Source of the DNA: Pandoraea anapnoica | GTDB lineage: Bacteria; Pseudomonadota; Gammaproteobacteria; Burkholderiales; Burkholderiaceae | Reading direction: 5' to 3' | DNA: 64,000 nt | Assembly (NCBI RefSeq): GCF_902459765.1 | Contig: NZ_CABPSP010000019.1 | Span: forward strand, 54,135 to 118,134 | In this document: positions 1 to 7,960 of the stretch, piece by piece | How positions within the stretch are numbered: position 1 is the first letter of the stretch | Layout of the letters: each line of letters opens with the position of its first letter | Notes under the pieces: model-generated | What the model was told of the DNA's origin: nothing | Databases searched by the model: none | The model's input: only the letters and a program-made list of their open reading frames with translations | Position numbers and translations under genes: made by a program

Positions 1-80
1 GCGATCTCGACGAGATGATCAACGCACTGGTGACCGAGCATCAGGCCGAACTGCTGGCGTCGCTGGGCGAGGCGGCCTGA
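1..80 (+). CDS. prfA: Peptide chain release factor 1, C-terminal tail (partial)
   Basis: Only the last 25 codons are inside the window, reading ...DEMINALVTEHQAELLASLGEAA and stop TGA at 78-80. The acidic, leucine-rich ending resembles the C-terminus of bacterial RF1, which releases nascent peptides at UAA and UAG. The stop codon overlaps the next start as TGATG, so this gene and prmC are probably translationally coupled. PrmC methylates the GGQ glutamine of release factors, which makes RF1 the expected neighbour. Identification rests on the short tail plus context. Confidence 0.72.
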   Translation, partial: DLDEMINALVTEHQAELLASLGEAA

Positions 81-955
81 TGACGCCGGATGGGCAGAAC
101 GCGCAAGACGGCAGCGCCGCACCCGTCGAAGCGGCCACCGTCGCCACGCTACTGCGCGAGCCGGGCCTGCCGCCCATGGAATCGCGCATTCTGCTCTCGC
201 ACGTGCTCGGCTGGAGCCGTACCCAACTGATTACCCGCGACCGTGAGCCGCTCGCGCCCGAGACGGTCGCCGTCTTCCGGGCCTTGCATGCGCGTCGCGC
301 GGCGGGCGAACCCATCGCCTATCTCACCGGCACGCGGGAATTCTTCGGACTGACGCTCAACGTCAGTCCGTCGGTGCTCATCCCCAGGCCGGAGACGGAA
401 CTGCTCGTGGAGCTGGCGCTGGCGCGCATCGAAGGACGCCAGACGCCGCGCGTGCTCGATCTCGGCACCGGCAGCGGCGCGATTGCGCTGGCCATCGCCC
501 ATAGCCGTCCCGATGCACGCGTCACAGCGCTGGACCGGTCCGCCGACGCCCTCGACGTCGCCCGTGAAAATGCCCGACGACTCGGGCTGGAGGGCCGCGT
601 CCGATGCCTGGCGAGCGATTGGTATGACGCATTGCCCGCGGACGAGGCTCCCTTCGACCTCATCGTCTCCAATCCGCCCTACATCGTGTCGGGCGACGAA
701 CACCTCTCGCAGGGCGACCTGCGCTTCGAGCCGGTCGACGCCCTGACCGATCACGCCGACGGCCTCGCAGCCCTGCGCGTCATCGTGGCGGGCGCACCGC
801 AGCGGCTGCTGCCCGATAGCTGGCTGCTGTGCGAACACGGCTACCATCAGGCAGCCGATGTCCGGGCGCTTTGCACAGCGGCGGGTTTCACGGACGTGAC
901 CTCCGAGCGCGACCTCGCGGGCATCGAGCGCACGACCGGCGGACGCCACCCCTGA
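80..955 (+). CDS. prmC: Release factor glutamine methyltransferase PrmC
   Basis: This 291-residue protein has the usual PrmC length. It carries the SAM-binding motif DLGTGSG at residues 127-133 and the substrate-glutamine motif NPPY at 198-201. The segment [10 protein letters not shown] ahead of the SAM motif is typical of the family. PrmC N5-methylates the glutamine of the GGQ motif in RF1 and RF2 in the cytoplasm and improves termination. The ATG at 80 overlaps the stop of the upstream release factor gene by one base, which supports both the start and the coupling. No anomaly seen. Confidence 0.95.
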   Translation: MTPDGQNAQDGSAAPVEAATVATLLREPGLPPMESRILLSHVLGWSRTQLITRDREPLAPETVAVFRALHARRAAGEPIAYLTGTREFFGLTLNVSPSVLIPRPETELLVELALARIEGRQTPRVLDLGTGSGAIALAIAHSRPDARVTALDRSADALDVARENARRLGLEGRVRCLASDWYDALPADEAPFDLIVSNPPYIVSGDEHLSQGDLRFEPVDALTDHADGLAALRVIVAGAPQRLLPDSWLLCEHGYHQAADVRALCTAAGFTDVTSERDLAGIERTTGGRHP

Positions 956-1047
956 GCGGACGTCGGAGCGGGGGCCGACGGGCCGCGCGGAAAACCGTTA
1001 AAATGCCGGATACGCCGACTTTCCGGCATCCCCACGGGCTTCCGAAC

Positions 1048-1362
1048 ATGACCACCCAGCAACGTATCCAGCAAATCGTCTCCGAGCACCCCGTCGTCCT
1101 TTTCATGAAGGGCAACGCGCAATTCCCGCAGTGCGGCTTTTCCGGCCGTGCCGTGCAGATCCTCAAGGCATGCGACGTGAAAAACCTGTTCACCGTCAAC
1201 GTGTTGGAAGACAACGAAATCCGTGAGGGCGTGAAGGAATTCGCCAACTGGCCGACGATTCCGCAGCTCTACATCAAGGGCGAATTCATCGGCGGCTCGG
1301 ACATCATGATGGAGATGTACGAGAACGGCGAACTCAAGCAGATCATCGCCGAACTCGGCTGA
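1048..1362 (+). CDS. grxD: Monothiol glutaredoxin, Grx4 type
   Basis: A 104-residue cytosolic protein starting [11 protein letters not shown]. It has the monothiol active site CGFS at residues 29-32, preceded by the family signature VVLFMKG, followed by the glutathione-contact segment [16 protein letters not shown]. Monothiol glutaredoxins of this class bind a [2Fe-2S] cluster with glutathione and take part in iron-sulfur cluster transfer. The ATG at 1048 gives the length expected for the family; the open frame extends upstream to 829 but that part overlaps prmC and looks like read-through. It lies 92 bases after prmC in the same direction. Confidence 0.95.
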   Translation: MTTQQRIQQIVSEHPVVLFMKGNAQFPQCGFSGRAVQILKACDVKNLFTVNVLEDNEIREGVKEFANWPTIPQLYIKGEFIGGSDIMMEMYENGELKQIIAELG

Positions 1363-1418
1363 GTCGCTTAGGTCGTCCTGGTCGCCTCCGCGCCCGAGTT
1401 TCCCGACCGATATAGTCG

Positions 1419-2036
1419 ATGACCTTGCCGACGGGTGTCGCCCGAACGTCCGTACCTTCGCGTCTGATCGTCGCCATTACCGGCGCGACGGGCGCGGTGT
1501 ACGGCGTGCGTCTGCTAGAACGCCTGCGCGCGATCGGCGGCGTAGAAACGCATCTGATGGTCTCGAGCGCAGGCTGGCTCACGCTGCGCCACGAACTCGG
1601 GCTGGAACGCTCGGACGTGCAGGCGCTTGCCGATCAGTACCACAGCGTGCGTGAGATCGGCGCGAACATCGCCAGCGGATCGTTTGCCACGGCAGGCATG
1701 GTCGTCGCGCCCTGCTCGATGAAGACGCTCGCGAGCGTCGCGCACGGACTGTCCGACAATCTGATCGCGCGTGCTGCCGACGTCACCCTGAAGGAGCGCC
1801 GCCGTCTGGTATTGATGGTGCGTGAAACACCCTTCAACCTCGCGCATCTGCGCAATATGACGGCCGTCACTGAAATGGGCGGCATCGTGTACCCGCCTCT
1901 CCCTGCGTTCTACAACCGCCCGGCATCGCTCGATGCGATGGTCGACGACACCGTCGCCCGAGTGATCGATCTGTTCGGGATTGCGCCGCCCGTCGCCTCA
2001 AGCTGGGACGGATTGGGCAAGGACGTCGAAGGCTGA
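1419..2036 (+). CDS. ubiX: Flavin prenyltransferase UbiX
   Basis: The 205-residue protein shows the UbiX/Pad1 signature: Rossmann start VAITGATGAVYGVRLLERL, the central AGMVVAPCSMKTLASVAHG segment, and the conserved RRRLVLMVRETPF motif. UbiX prenylates FMN to make the cofactor used by UbiD-type decarboxylases in ubiquinone synthesis or aromatic acid metabolism. No UbiD gene is in the window. The first 15 residues (MTLPTGVARTSVPSR) are not conserved and no clear ribosome binding site precedes ATG 1419, so the exact start is uncertain. It closes the prfA-prmC-grxD-ubiX run seen in related beta-proteobacteria. Confidence 0.93.
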   Translation: MTLPTGVARTSVPSRLIVAITGATGAVYGVRLLERLRAIGGVETHLMVSSAGWLTLRHELGLERSDVQALADQYHSVREIGANIASGSFATAGMVVAPCSMKTLASVAHGLSDNLIARAADVTLKERRRLVLMVRETPFNLAHLRNMTAVTEMGGIVYPPLPAFYNRPASLDAMVDDTVARVIDLFGIAPPVASSWDGLGKDVEG

Positions 2037-2088
2037 GCGTCGCGCGCGCCCCCTCTTCTGGAGCACGCAGTGTCCCCCTCTCTCTCTT

Positions 2089-2640
2089 TTATCTCACGCC
2101 GTCTACCCAGCGTTGCAGCGTGTCGAGCGCGCCCTGAGACTGTCCGGCGGCGGACTCCGGTGTCTGCACGCACAGTTCCAGCATGATCTCGTTCGGGTCG
2201 AGCAGATAGAGATGTTCGCCATCGCTATGACGCTCGATGGCAAACGGCACCTCGTGGGCAGTAAGACGCGCCTTCCAGCGCTCCAGCGCTTCAAGGTCGC
2301 GCACGCGTAACGCGACGTGATGGATCTGGGTGGCGGGTGTATCGGGATGCGGTTCGGGTGCGAGGCCGTCGCAATTGAAAAACGCCAGCGCCTGACCGGG
2401 TTCGATCAGATAGCTGACGAGCAGATAGGGCTTGCCCCACAACCGGCTCATGCCGGTCTGCGCACCTGCGAGTGTGAAACCCATCACGTCGACGTAGAAT
2501 CGGTGCGTGAGCGTCGCGTCGTAGCTTGGATACGCGACGTGATCGATAGCCACCGGCGTGACAGCCGGTGCAGCGGGCGCAGCCCGCCCGAGTGTCGTGG
2601 AGTCGACGGCAGAAGTGGGATCCAGCATCGCCTGGTTCAT
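2089..2640 (-). CDS. VOC (glyoxalase/dioxygenase) superfamily protein
   Basis: A 183-residue cytosolic protein with one vicinal-oxygen-chelate domain of paired beta-alpha-beta-beta-beta modules. The first module includes IDHVAYPSYDATLTHRFYV and the second IHHVALRVRDLEALERW, ending in LYLLDPNEIMLELCV. The His of IDH and IHH and the Glu of IMLEL are the usual metal ligands. A GGGGGA-type ribosome binding site lies just upstream of ATG 2640. The substrate cannot be told from sequence: glyoxalase, fosfomycin or ring-cleavage relatives share this fold. It converges on ubiX. Confidence 0.85.
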   Translation of the reverse strand: MNQAMLDPTSAVDSTTLGRAAPAAPAVTPVAIDHVAYPSYDATLTHRFYVDVMGFTLAGAQTGMSRLWGKPYLLVSYLIEPGQALAFFNCDGLAPEPHPDTPATQIHHVALRVRDLEALERWKARLTAHEVPFAIERHSDGEHLYLLDPNEIMLELCVQTPESAAGQSQGALDTLQRWVDGVR

Positions 2641-2892
2641 CTCGATCCCCCGGACGGCAAAGTCGTGATGGCATTCGGGAAACTGCGCCTGTAGTGTAGT
2701 CCTGCAACCTGCGTGGCATCAACCGCGTGTCAGCAAGACCCGCATGGACTATAGTGAAAACGCCACACTTTGCGTGCCGGACCGCATGGTTGCGTCTCTC
2801 AAGGGGCTTTCGCGTGAATGCACCTGCCCTGGATGCCGCGCCCCAACACGCATCCCCCCAGTGGTGTGACATGTACGCGACCGGAGTTTGTC

Positions 2893-3186
2893 ATGGAGAC
2901 CACCCTCTCGCCTGTTGTCGTCTACGCCGTTGTGACGCTCGTGTTCGTCATGCTGGTCCTTGTCGTGCCTGCGGGCGCGCGCTGGCGCAATGTCGCGTGG
3001 CCCGCCGCCGTGCCACCGCTCTCCCCACACCGTCCCGGCGATCTGCTCGGCACGCCCCGTACACCGTACTGGCGTTCGCCGAACGACACGCACGATTTGC
3101 GTCGGCCGTCCTACTTCGCGACCTCCGAACGACGCGGTCGGCGTCCGGCAAGTTTTCTCGCGCCACGAGACCATGAACGTCGGTAG
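2893..3186 (+). CDS. Small single-pass membrane protein, hypothetical
   Basis: A 97-residue reading frame starting METTLSPVVVYAVV. Residues about 7-26 form one strongly hydrophobic helix (VVVYAVVTLVFVMLVLVVP). The remainder is proline- and arginine-rich and looks soluble and disordered. A GGAG element at 2883-2886 sits about 6 bases before the ATG. The opposite strand is also open here, so coding is not proven. It lies between the divergent VOC gene and a small exported-protein gene. Family not recognised. Confidence 0.4.
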   Translation: METTLSPVVVYAVVTLVFVMLVLVVPAGARWRNVAWPAAVPPLSPHRPGDLLGTPRTPYWRSPNDTHDLRRPSYFATSERRGRRPASFLAPRDHERR

Positions 3187-3334
3187 GTCTGCTTACCCTC
3201 ATCTCCTTCCTCGCCCTTACGCCTTGTTACATCTGTAGTGCCGCCGTAGCACCGGCGGCGGCTCCTCGTCCGTAGAATTTCAACTACGGATCGCGCGCCA
3301 GCACACACAGCGCAGCGCTTAATAAGGAGAACAG

Positions 3335-3655
3335 ATGCAACGTCGTTTCTGGATGGCCACCGCCACCCTCGCGGGACTCACTGCGGTCGTCGCGTCGGGC
3401 AGCGCTTTCGCGCGCACCGACGTATCGGTCAACATCGGCATTCCCGGCCCGGCCATCGTGGCCCCGGGCCCGGTCTACGCGCCGCCGCCCGTCTACGCCG
3501 CACCGGCACCGATGATGGTCGCTCCGCCTCCCGTCGTATATGGCCCGCCCCCGCGCTACTGGCGAGGCCCGCCGCCGCGCCACTGGCATCACGATCGCGA
3601 CTGGGATCGCCGTGGATGGGACCATCGCGACCATCGCGACTACCGCCATCGCTAG
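3335..3655 (+). CDS. Small exported proline/histidine/arginine-rich protein
   Basis: This 106-residue protein begins with a clear Sec signal (MQRRFWMATATLAGLTAVVA then SGSAFA, cleavage near residue 26). The mature part starts TDVSVNIGIPGP, continues as a proline-rich stretch of YAPPP/APPPV repeats and ends in a His/Asp/Arg-rich tail (HDRDWDRRGWDHRD and similar). A strong AAGGAGA site precedes ATG 3335 and a rho-independent terminator follows at 3692-3727, so it is probably monocistronic. Comparable short periplasmic proteins are common in Burkholderiales and have no assigned function. Confidence 0.8.
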   Translation: MQRRFWMATATLAGLTAVVASGSAFARTDVSVNIGIPGPAIVAPGPVYAPPPVYAAPAPMMVAPPPVVYGPPPRYWRGPPPRHWHHDRDWDRRGWDHRDHRDYRHR

Positions 3656-3691
3656 AATTCCCCGTCTTCACGGCTACACAGCATCAAAGAA

Positions 3692-3727
3692 AAGCCCCGC
3701 AGGTCGACCGACCCGCGGGGCTTTTGC
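3692..3727 (+). terminator. Rho-independent terminator of the small exported protein gene
   Basis: AAGCCCCGC at 3692-3700 and GCGGGGCTT at 3714-3722 form the stem, with a short GC-containing loop and a following T-rich run. It lies about 37 bases after the stop at 3655. Confidence 0.85.
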
Positions 3728-3971
3728 TTTTGAGCACGTCCATCGTTGAAAACGTCGTCGTGACGAACGTCGCTGCGAACGGATTGCGTCCACTTATGCA
3801 ATGCACGCATGAAGTTTCGAAGATTTTTCGACGCTTCATGCGCCATCGCGCATTCAGGTATTCAACGCTATTCGAGTGATTTACGACCTCGCATTAAAGC
3901 GAAGAATAGCTTCGTAGTTCATCAAGCAAAACACTTCCGATGCCGCGAGAAAAACTTCAGTCTTAAATATT

Positions 3972-4088
3972 CTAATAGCGATAGCAGCACCCATGCCCGT
4001 AATAACCCCCTCCGTAATATGGTCGTGCCGGAACGACAACGCAACCGGCAAGCGTGATAGCAAGCAACGCGGCGACGACTAACTTCAT
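3972..4088 (-). CDS. Tiny lipoprotein, 38 residues
   Basis: On the minus strand, ATG at 4088-4086 opens a 38-codon frame: MKLVVAALLAITLAGC, then VVVPARPYYGGGYYGHGCCYRY and stop TAG at 3974-3972. The first 16 residues form a lipoprotein signal with lipobox LAGC (Cys16). The 22-residue mature part is Gly/Tyr/Cys-rich. A GGAG element lies about 10 bases upstream of the ATG and a TATAAA-like -10 sits at 4130-4135. Hydrophobic core, lipobox and ribosome binding site together make chance unlikely. Similar tiny YYGGGYY-type lipoproteins exist in Burkholderiales; function unknown. Confidence 0.75.
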   Translation of the reverse strand: MKLVVAALLAITLAGCVVVPARPYYGGGYYGHGCCYRY

Positions 4089-4215
4089 GATCTGACTCCA
4101 CAGGTAAGAACGCGAATCCGTTCGCTTTCTTTATATCGCCGCCCCTGTAGGAAGCCCATCACGCGTCTGTAAGCCGTGTAAGCGAAGGTTGCCAAACCGG
4201 GAAAGTGTCGCACTT

Positions 4216-4249
4216 TGTTACGTAACGCATGCTGCGTGTGGCCGTAACA
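4216..4249 (+). promoter_or_regulatory. Candidate activator-binding inverted repeat upstream of a sigma-54 promoter
   Basis: TGTTAC at 4216-4221 and GTAACA at 4244-4249 form an interrupted inverted repeat with a 22-base spacer. The left arm is part of a perfect 10-base palindrome GTTACGTAAC (4217-4226). It lies about 100-130 bases upstream of the predicted start at about 4347, the usual place for a sigma-54 enhancer site. The half sites match those reported for CbrB sites in Pseudomonas, but the spacer differs from the published one, so the activator is not identified. Confidence 0.4.
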
Positions 4250-4320
4250 TCGGCCCCTCACCGATACCGCGACTTTCCGCAAAGCCAGCAACGACGCGGG
4301 TTTTGCGAGACCCCGCTGTC

Positions 4321-4336
4321 TGGCATGACGCTTGCA
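4321..4336 (+). promoter_or_regulatory. Sigma-54 (-24/-12) promoter
   Basis: TGGCATGACGCTTGCA matches the RpoN consensus TGGCAC-R-N4-TTGCW with one change and exact GG-to-GC spacing. The expected transcription start is near 4347. No convincing open reading frame begins within the next 80 bases; a strong terminator does follow. Confidence 0.7.
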
Positions 4337-4346
4337 TAGTGGTAAG

Positions 4347-4428
4347 CGTCGCCCTTTCAATTGCCCCGAAGAGTGCGGCTTTGACTCAAACCCTCCTCCC
4401 GTTGCAGACACGGGAGGAGGCTTTTTTT
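4347..4428 (+). ncRNA. Candidate sigma-54-dependent small RNA, about 80 nt
   Basis: The segment runs from the predicted start of the sigma-54 promoter to the end of a strong intrinsic terminator at 4392-4428. It is bounded by a promoter and terminator on the same strand and holds no convincing coding frame. The 45 bases ahead of the hairpin are mostly unstructured by eye. CCTCCTCCC in the terminator stem is complementary to Shine-Dalgarno sequences, as in some trans-acting RNAs, though its pairing within the stem could mask it. Exact ends and function are inferred. Confidence 0.55.
4392..4428 (+). terminator. Strong rho-independent terminator
   Basis: CCTCCTCCCG (from 4392) and CGGGAGGAGG (4411-4420) form a perfect 10-base stem with a 9-base loop, followed by C and seven T. 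No protein gene lies immediately upstream on this strand; the small-RNA candidate does. Confidence 0.9.
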
Positions 4429-4793
4429 CAAATCCTTCCGATCCTTGCGGAGCCCAATCTCCGACACGTGATCGCGACACTTTCCTGCACCGCGAATGTG
4501 CAGGTGCTTCCGTATTCTCATTTCATCTGTGTGTTTGAAATGTATCGACGCTATAACAGCGTCGACTTCCTTTATGTTTCCTTTATCTTTAAAGCCTTGC
4601 TGGGCGCGGCTTTCGAAGCGATTTTCAACCTTATCGGCATAAACCTCATGCGGGTACGCACCGATCTCAAGTTGACTCCTGCGCTGTCGTAATCGCGTCT
4701 ATAGAGGACTGCGTATTCAATCGGGGGAGCGCAGCATCCCTTTCGTGACGGCCGCACGACACGTGCCGGGGCAAACGTATCAGGGGAAAAGTC
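4429..4793. other. Non-coding leader region of the chemotaxis-like operon
   Basis: No convincing gene is seen in these 365 bases. Codons of the open frame at 4189-4692 do not look coding, and that frame crosses the terminator at 4392-4428. The stretch is less GC-rich than its neighbours and holds a candidate flagellar-type promoter at 4667-4693. Confidence 0.6.
4667..4693 (+). promoter_or_regulatory. Candidate sigma-28 (FliA) promoter for the chemotaxis-like operon
   Basis: TCAAGTTG, an 11-base spacer and GTCGTAAT resemble the TAAAGTTT-N11-GCCGATAA type promoter used by FliA, with the correct spacing but an imperfect -10. It is about 100 bases upstream of the receptor gene at 4794. Chemoreceptor operons are often FliA-dependent, which supports but does not prove it. 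Confidence 0.35.
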
Positions 4794-6491
4794 ATGGAAA
4801 TCGCCACGCCTGAATTCCAGATGGAACAACAGGAACTACACGCCGTCACCGCCGCGCTCAACCGCGTGCAGGCCGTCATCGAGTTCGATTTGCAGGGGCG
4901 CATTCTTCACGCGAACGAGAACTTCCTGCAGACCGTTGGCTACCGTCTCGATGAAATTCAGGGCCAGCATCACCGCATGTTCTGCGAGCCCGATTACACC
5001 GCATCGAACGCGTATCGCGATTTCTGGGCGAAGCTCGGTCGTGGTGAGTTCGATTCCGGCGAGTACAAACGTCTGGGCAAAGGCGGACGCGAAGTGTGGA
5101 TCCGCGCTTCCTACAACCCGGTTTTCGATGCGAACGGCGTGGCGTACAAGGTGATCAAGTTCGCCACCGACGTCACGGCCGACCGCACGCGTCAGGCCGA
5201 ATTCGAAGGCAAGGTGCGCGCGATGGACATCGCGCAGGCCGTCATCGAATTCAATCTCGACGGCACAGTCATCACGGCCAACGACAACTTCCTGAAAACG
5301 CTGGGTTACTCGCTCGACGACATTCGCGGCAAGCATCACCGCATGTTCTGCGAACAGGATTACTCCGCCGGTAACGAGTATCGCGACTTCTGGGCCAAGC
5401 TCAATCGCGGTGAATTCGATGCGGGACGTTACAAGCGCCTCGGCCGCGGCGGCCGCGAAATCTGGATTCAGGCGACTTACAACCCGATCCTCGACGCGAA
5501 CGGCCGCCCCTACAAAGTCGTGAAGTTCGCCACCGACATCACCCAGCAAGTCGAGCTCGAAGCGAGCGTGAAGCGGCGCGCGGAAGACGACCAGCGCAAA
5601 GTCGCGCTGCTGCTCGACACCGTCAACCGCGCAGCTGCCGGCGATCTGACCGGCGCCATTACGGTGAACGGCACGGATCCCATCGATCAGTTGGCCGACG
5701 GCATTCGTCACATGATGGACGACCTTCGCGGTGTAATCGGCAAGGTCGTCAACTCGGCGGGCGAGTTCTCCGGCGCATCGCGCGACATTGCAGACCGCGC
5801 CAATACGGTGGCGACCGGTGCGCAGGCGCTGGGCGCGACGGTGGAAGAGATGAACGCGTCCATCGAGGAACTGACGGCGTCGATCAACTCGATTGCCGAC
5901 AATACCAAGGGTGCCGACCAACTCGCCAAATCGACGCAGCAAGAAGCCGAAACCGGCTCACGCGCCATTGCCCGTTCCATCGAAGCGATGGAACTGATCA
6001 ACAAGTCGTCGGAGGACATCAGCGAGATCGTGAAAGTGATCGGCGAGATCGCCGGGCAGACCAACCTGCTCGCCTTCAACGCCGCGATCGAAGCGGCGCG
6101 CGCGGGCGAACACGGCCTCGGCTTCTCGGTCGTGGCGGACGAAGTCCGCAAGCTCGCCGAGCGGTCGTCGCAGGCCACCAAGGAAATCTCCAAGCTCATC
6201 AACGAGTCGACCAAACGCGTGTCGCAGGGCAGCGATGTGTCGCGTCAGGCAGGCGAAGCGTTCGAGAAGATCGTGAGCGGTGTGTCGCGCACTACGCAGG
6301 CCATCTCCGAAATTTCATGTGCCGCCGAAGAACAGCTTGTCGCCGCGCGCGAAGTGAGTCTCGCGATTCAGCACGTGGCGGAAGAGACGGAGAAGTCGGC
6401 GGGCGCGTGCGAGACCATCGCTCAGGCGACGACCGGCCTCAATCAGGGTGCAGAGGAACTGGATCACACCGTATCGAGGTTCAAGGTGTAG
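4794..6491 (+). CDS. Soluble methyl-accepting chemotaxis protein with two near-identical PAS domains
   Basis: This 565-residue receptor has no transmembrane segment. PAS 1 begins about residue 28 (VIEFDLQG) and ends about 130; PAS 2 begins at 150 (VIEFNLDG) and ends about 250. The two share most residues, including HHRMFCE.DY and YKRLG.GGRE.WI, so they arose by internal duplication. A HAMP-like linker ([14 protein letters not shown]) follows, then the MCP signalling domain with hairpin tip near 418-444 ([19 protein letters not shown]). The PAS-PAS-MCP plan recalls Aer-type and BdlA-like intracellular sensors. No CheR-tethering pentapeptide ends the protein. First gene of the cheR-cheD-cheW operon. 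Confidence 0.93.
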   Translation: MEIATPEFQMEQQELHAVTAALNRVQAVIEFDLQGRILHANENFLQTVGYRLDEIQGQHHRMFCEPDYTASNAYRDFWAKLGRGEFDSGEYKRLGKGGREVWIRASYNPVFDANGVAYKVIKFATDVTADRTRQAEFEGKVRAMDIAQAVIEFNLDGTVITANDNFLKTLGYSLDDIRGKHHRMFCEQDYSAGNEYRDFWAKLNRGEFDAGRYKRLGRGGREIWIQATYNPILDANGRPYKVVKFATDITQQVELEASVKRRAEDDQRKVALLLDTVNRAAAGDLTGAITVNGTDPIDQLADGIRHMMDDLRGVIGKVVNSAGEFSGASRDIADRANTVATGAQALGATVEEMNASIEELTASINSIADNTKGADQLAKSTQQEAETGSRAIARSIEAMELINKSSEDISEIVKVIGEIAGQTNLLAFNAAIEAARAGEHGLGFSVVADEVRKLAERSSQATKEISKLINESTKRVSQGSDVSRQAGEAFEKIVSGVSRTTQAISEISCAAEEQLVAAREVSLAIQHVAEETEKSAGACETIAQATTGLNQGAEELDHTVSRFKV

Positions 6492-6606
6492 GCCTTACCC
6501 GGCGAGCCACATTCTTCGCACCCCAGGAATACGCTCGCCGGTATTTTTCCGGTGATGGCCGACCGACTGGCCGCACTGGCACCCACGTCCGCCAAGAGGG
6601 CCCGAT

Positions 6607-7449
6607 ATGGAAATCGAAGCCGACGCCGACGCCGTCACCCAGCAAGCGCTCCTGCGCGCTGTTCACCGGCATACCGGCATCTCGATGAACGAGAAGAAGT
6701 GGACGATGTTGCAGGGCCGATTGCGCCCACGCCTGCGCACGCTCTCACTGCGCTGCTATCGCGACTATCTGGCGCTGCTTGAGAACACGCCGGACGAGAT
6801 TCGCAACTTCGTGAATCTCGTCACGACGAACGAAACCACGTTCTTCCGCACCCCGCGCGTGTGGGACTACTTCGCTCAGCATTACCTGCCGCGCTGGCAC
6901 GCCGCCAATCCGGGACGCGCCTTCCACATGTGGTCGGCCGCCGCATCCTCGGGGGAGGAGTCGTATTCCGCCGCCATGATCTGCGAGGAATTTCGGGCGC
7001 GTCACCCGGGTTTTCAGTATCAGATCCACGCGACCGACATTTCGAGTCAGGTGCTGGCCGTCGCCATGGCTGGCAATTACGGCGGTCGCAGCATCGACGG
7101 GCTGAAGCAACAGCGTCCGGCCATGCTCGCGAAGTACTTCCGTCCGAGCGCGGGTGGATTCACGGTCGCGCCCGAGTTGCGCGCGCACATCACGTTTGGC
7201 GAGCACAACCTTTACCAGCGCCTGGCGCGTCGCGAGGCGTTCGACCTCGTCATGCTGCGCAATGTGCTGATCTATTTCGAGACGGGCGATCAGGAACGAG
7301 TGTTAGAGAACGTACGTCGCACGCTTACCCCCGAAGGCGTGCTGATCGTCGGCGAATCGGAGTCGCTCTCGCGACTGTCCACCGGCTATCAATTTGAGCA
7401 ACCGCTCATTTACCGCAACCAGGGGGCGTCGAATGGGGCCGTCGCATGA
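6607..7449 (+). CDS. cheR: Chemotaxis protein methyltransferase CheR
   Basis: The 280-residue protein has the CheR layout. The N-terminal helical domain contains GISMNEKKWTMLQGRL; the linker NLVTTNETTFFR is typical; the C-terminal SAM-dependent methyltransferase has its glycine-motif region as MWSAAASSGEESYS (near residue 112) and LVMLRNVLIYF near 215. CheR methylates glutamates on chemoreceptors. The motif reads SAAASSGEE where many homologues have SAGCSTGEE, a mild variation. GAGG precedes the ATG and the gene lies 115 bases after the receptor. Its stop overlaps the CheD start. Confidence 0.94.
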   Translation: MEIEADADAVTQQALLRAVHRHTGISMNEKKWTMLQGRLRPRLRTLSLRCYRDYLALLENTPDEIRNFVNLVTTNETTFFRTPRVWDYFAQHYLPRWHAANPGRAFHMWSAAASSGEESYSAAMICEEFRARHPGFQYQIHATDISSQVLAVAMAGNYGGRSIDGLKQQRPAMLAKYFRPSAGGFTVAPELRAHITFGEHNLYQRLARREAFDLVMLRNVLIYFETGDQERVLENVRRTLTPEGVLIVGESESLSRLSTGYQFEQPLIYRNQGASNGAVA

Positions 7450-7960
7450 CATTCAGGTGTTGATGGGCGAGGTGCGCATCGGGCGCGGTGAAGACGTGCT
7501 GCGGGCCACCCTCGGTTCGTGCGTCGGCATCGGACTGATGTGGCGCTCGCGCGGGCTCTACGGCCTCGCACACTGCCTGCTACCGGAAGCGCCGAATCCG
7601 ACGCTGGCCATCGGTGCGAAATACGTCACGCAGGCGGTGCCGTCGCTGCTCGCGCTGATGAAGGCGGACGGTGCGCGCCGTAGTGAGATCGAAGCGGTGA
7701 TCGCCGGTGGCGGCAACATGATGCCGCACCAGCCACCAGCCAAGCATGGCCTGATCGGCGTAGCGAACGCCAAGATGGCGCAGGCGCTGATCGCCGAGAC
7801 GGGCATACCGATCGTCCACGTCGAAGTCGGTGGCGAAGTCGGACGGCAACTGTTGATCGATTGCGCGCGTCACGCGTTTTACGTGCGCACCATTGGCTCG
7901 AACGGGGGTGCCGCCATGCCGCGACGCCCTGCTCTCAGACTCGTGGGACGTGAATCATGA
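7433..7960 (+). CDS. cheD: Chemoreceptor glutamine deamidase CheD
   Basis: A 175-residue protein with the CheD catalytic pair: Cys30 in LGSCVG and His47 in GLAHCLLP, and the family signature IAGGGNMM. CheD deamidates receptor glutamines to glutamates. ATG 7433, preceded by AGGGGG, overlaps the cheR stop by 17 bases; an upstream in-frame start at 7394 would lie deeper in cheR and has no better site. The tight coupling to cheR suggests both act on the receptor encoded at 4794. Confidence 0.94.
   Translation: MGPSHDIQVLMGEVRIGRGEDVLRATLGSCVGIGLMWRSRGLYGLAHCLLPEAPNPTLAIGAKYVTQAVPSLLALMKADGARRSEIEAVIAGGGNMMPHQPPAKHGLIGVANAKMAQALIAETGIPIVHVEVGGEVGRQLLIDCARHAFYVRTIGSNGGAAMPRRPALRLVGRES

Noticed and set aside
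4189-4692. Open frame of 167 codons before the chemotaxis-like operon
   Set aside because: It crosses a strong terminator and a candidate promoter, has no ribosome binding site and no recognisable sequence.
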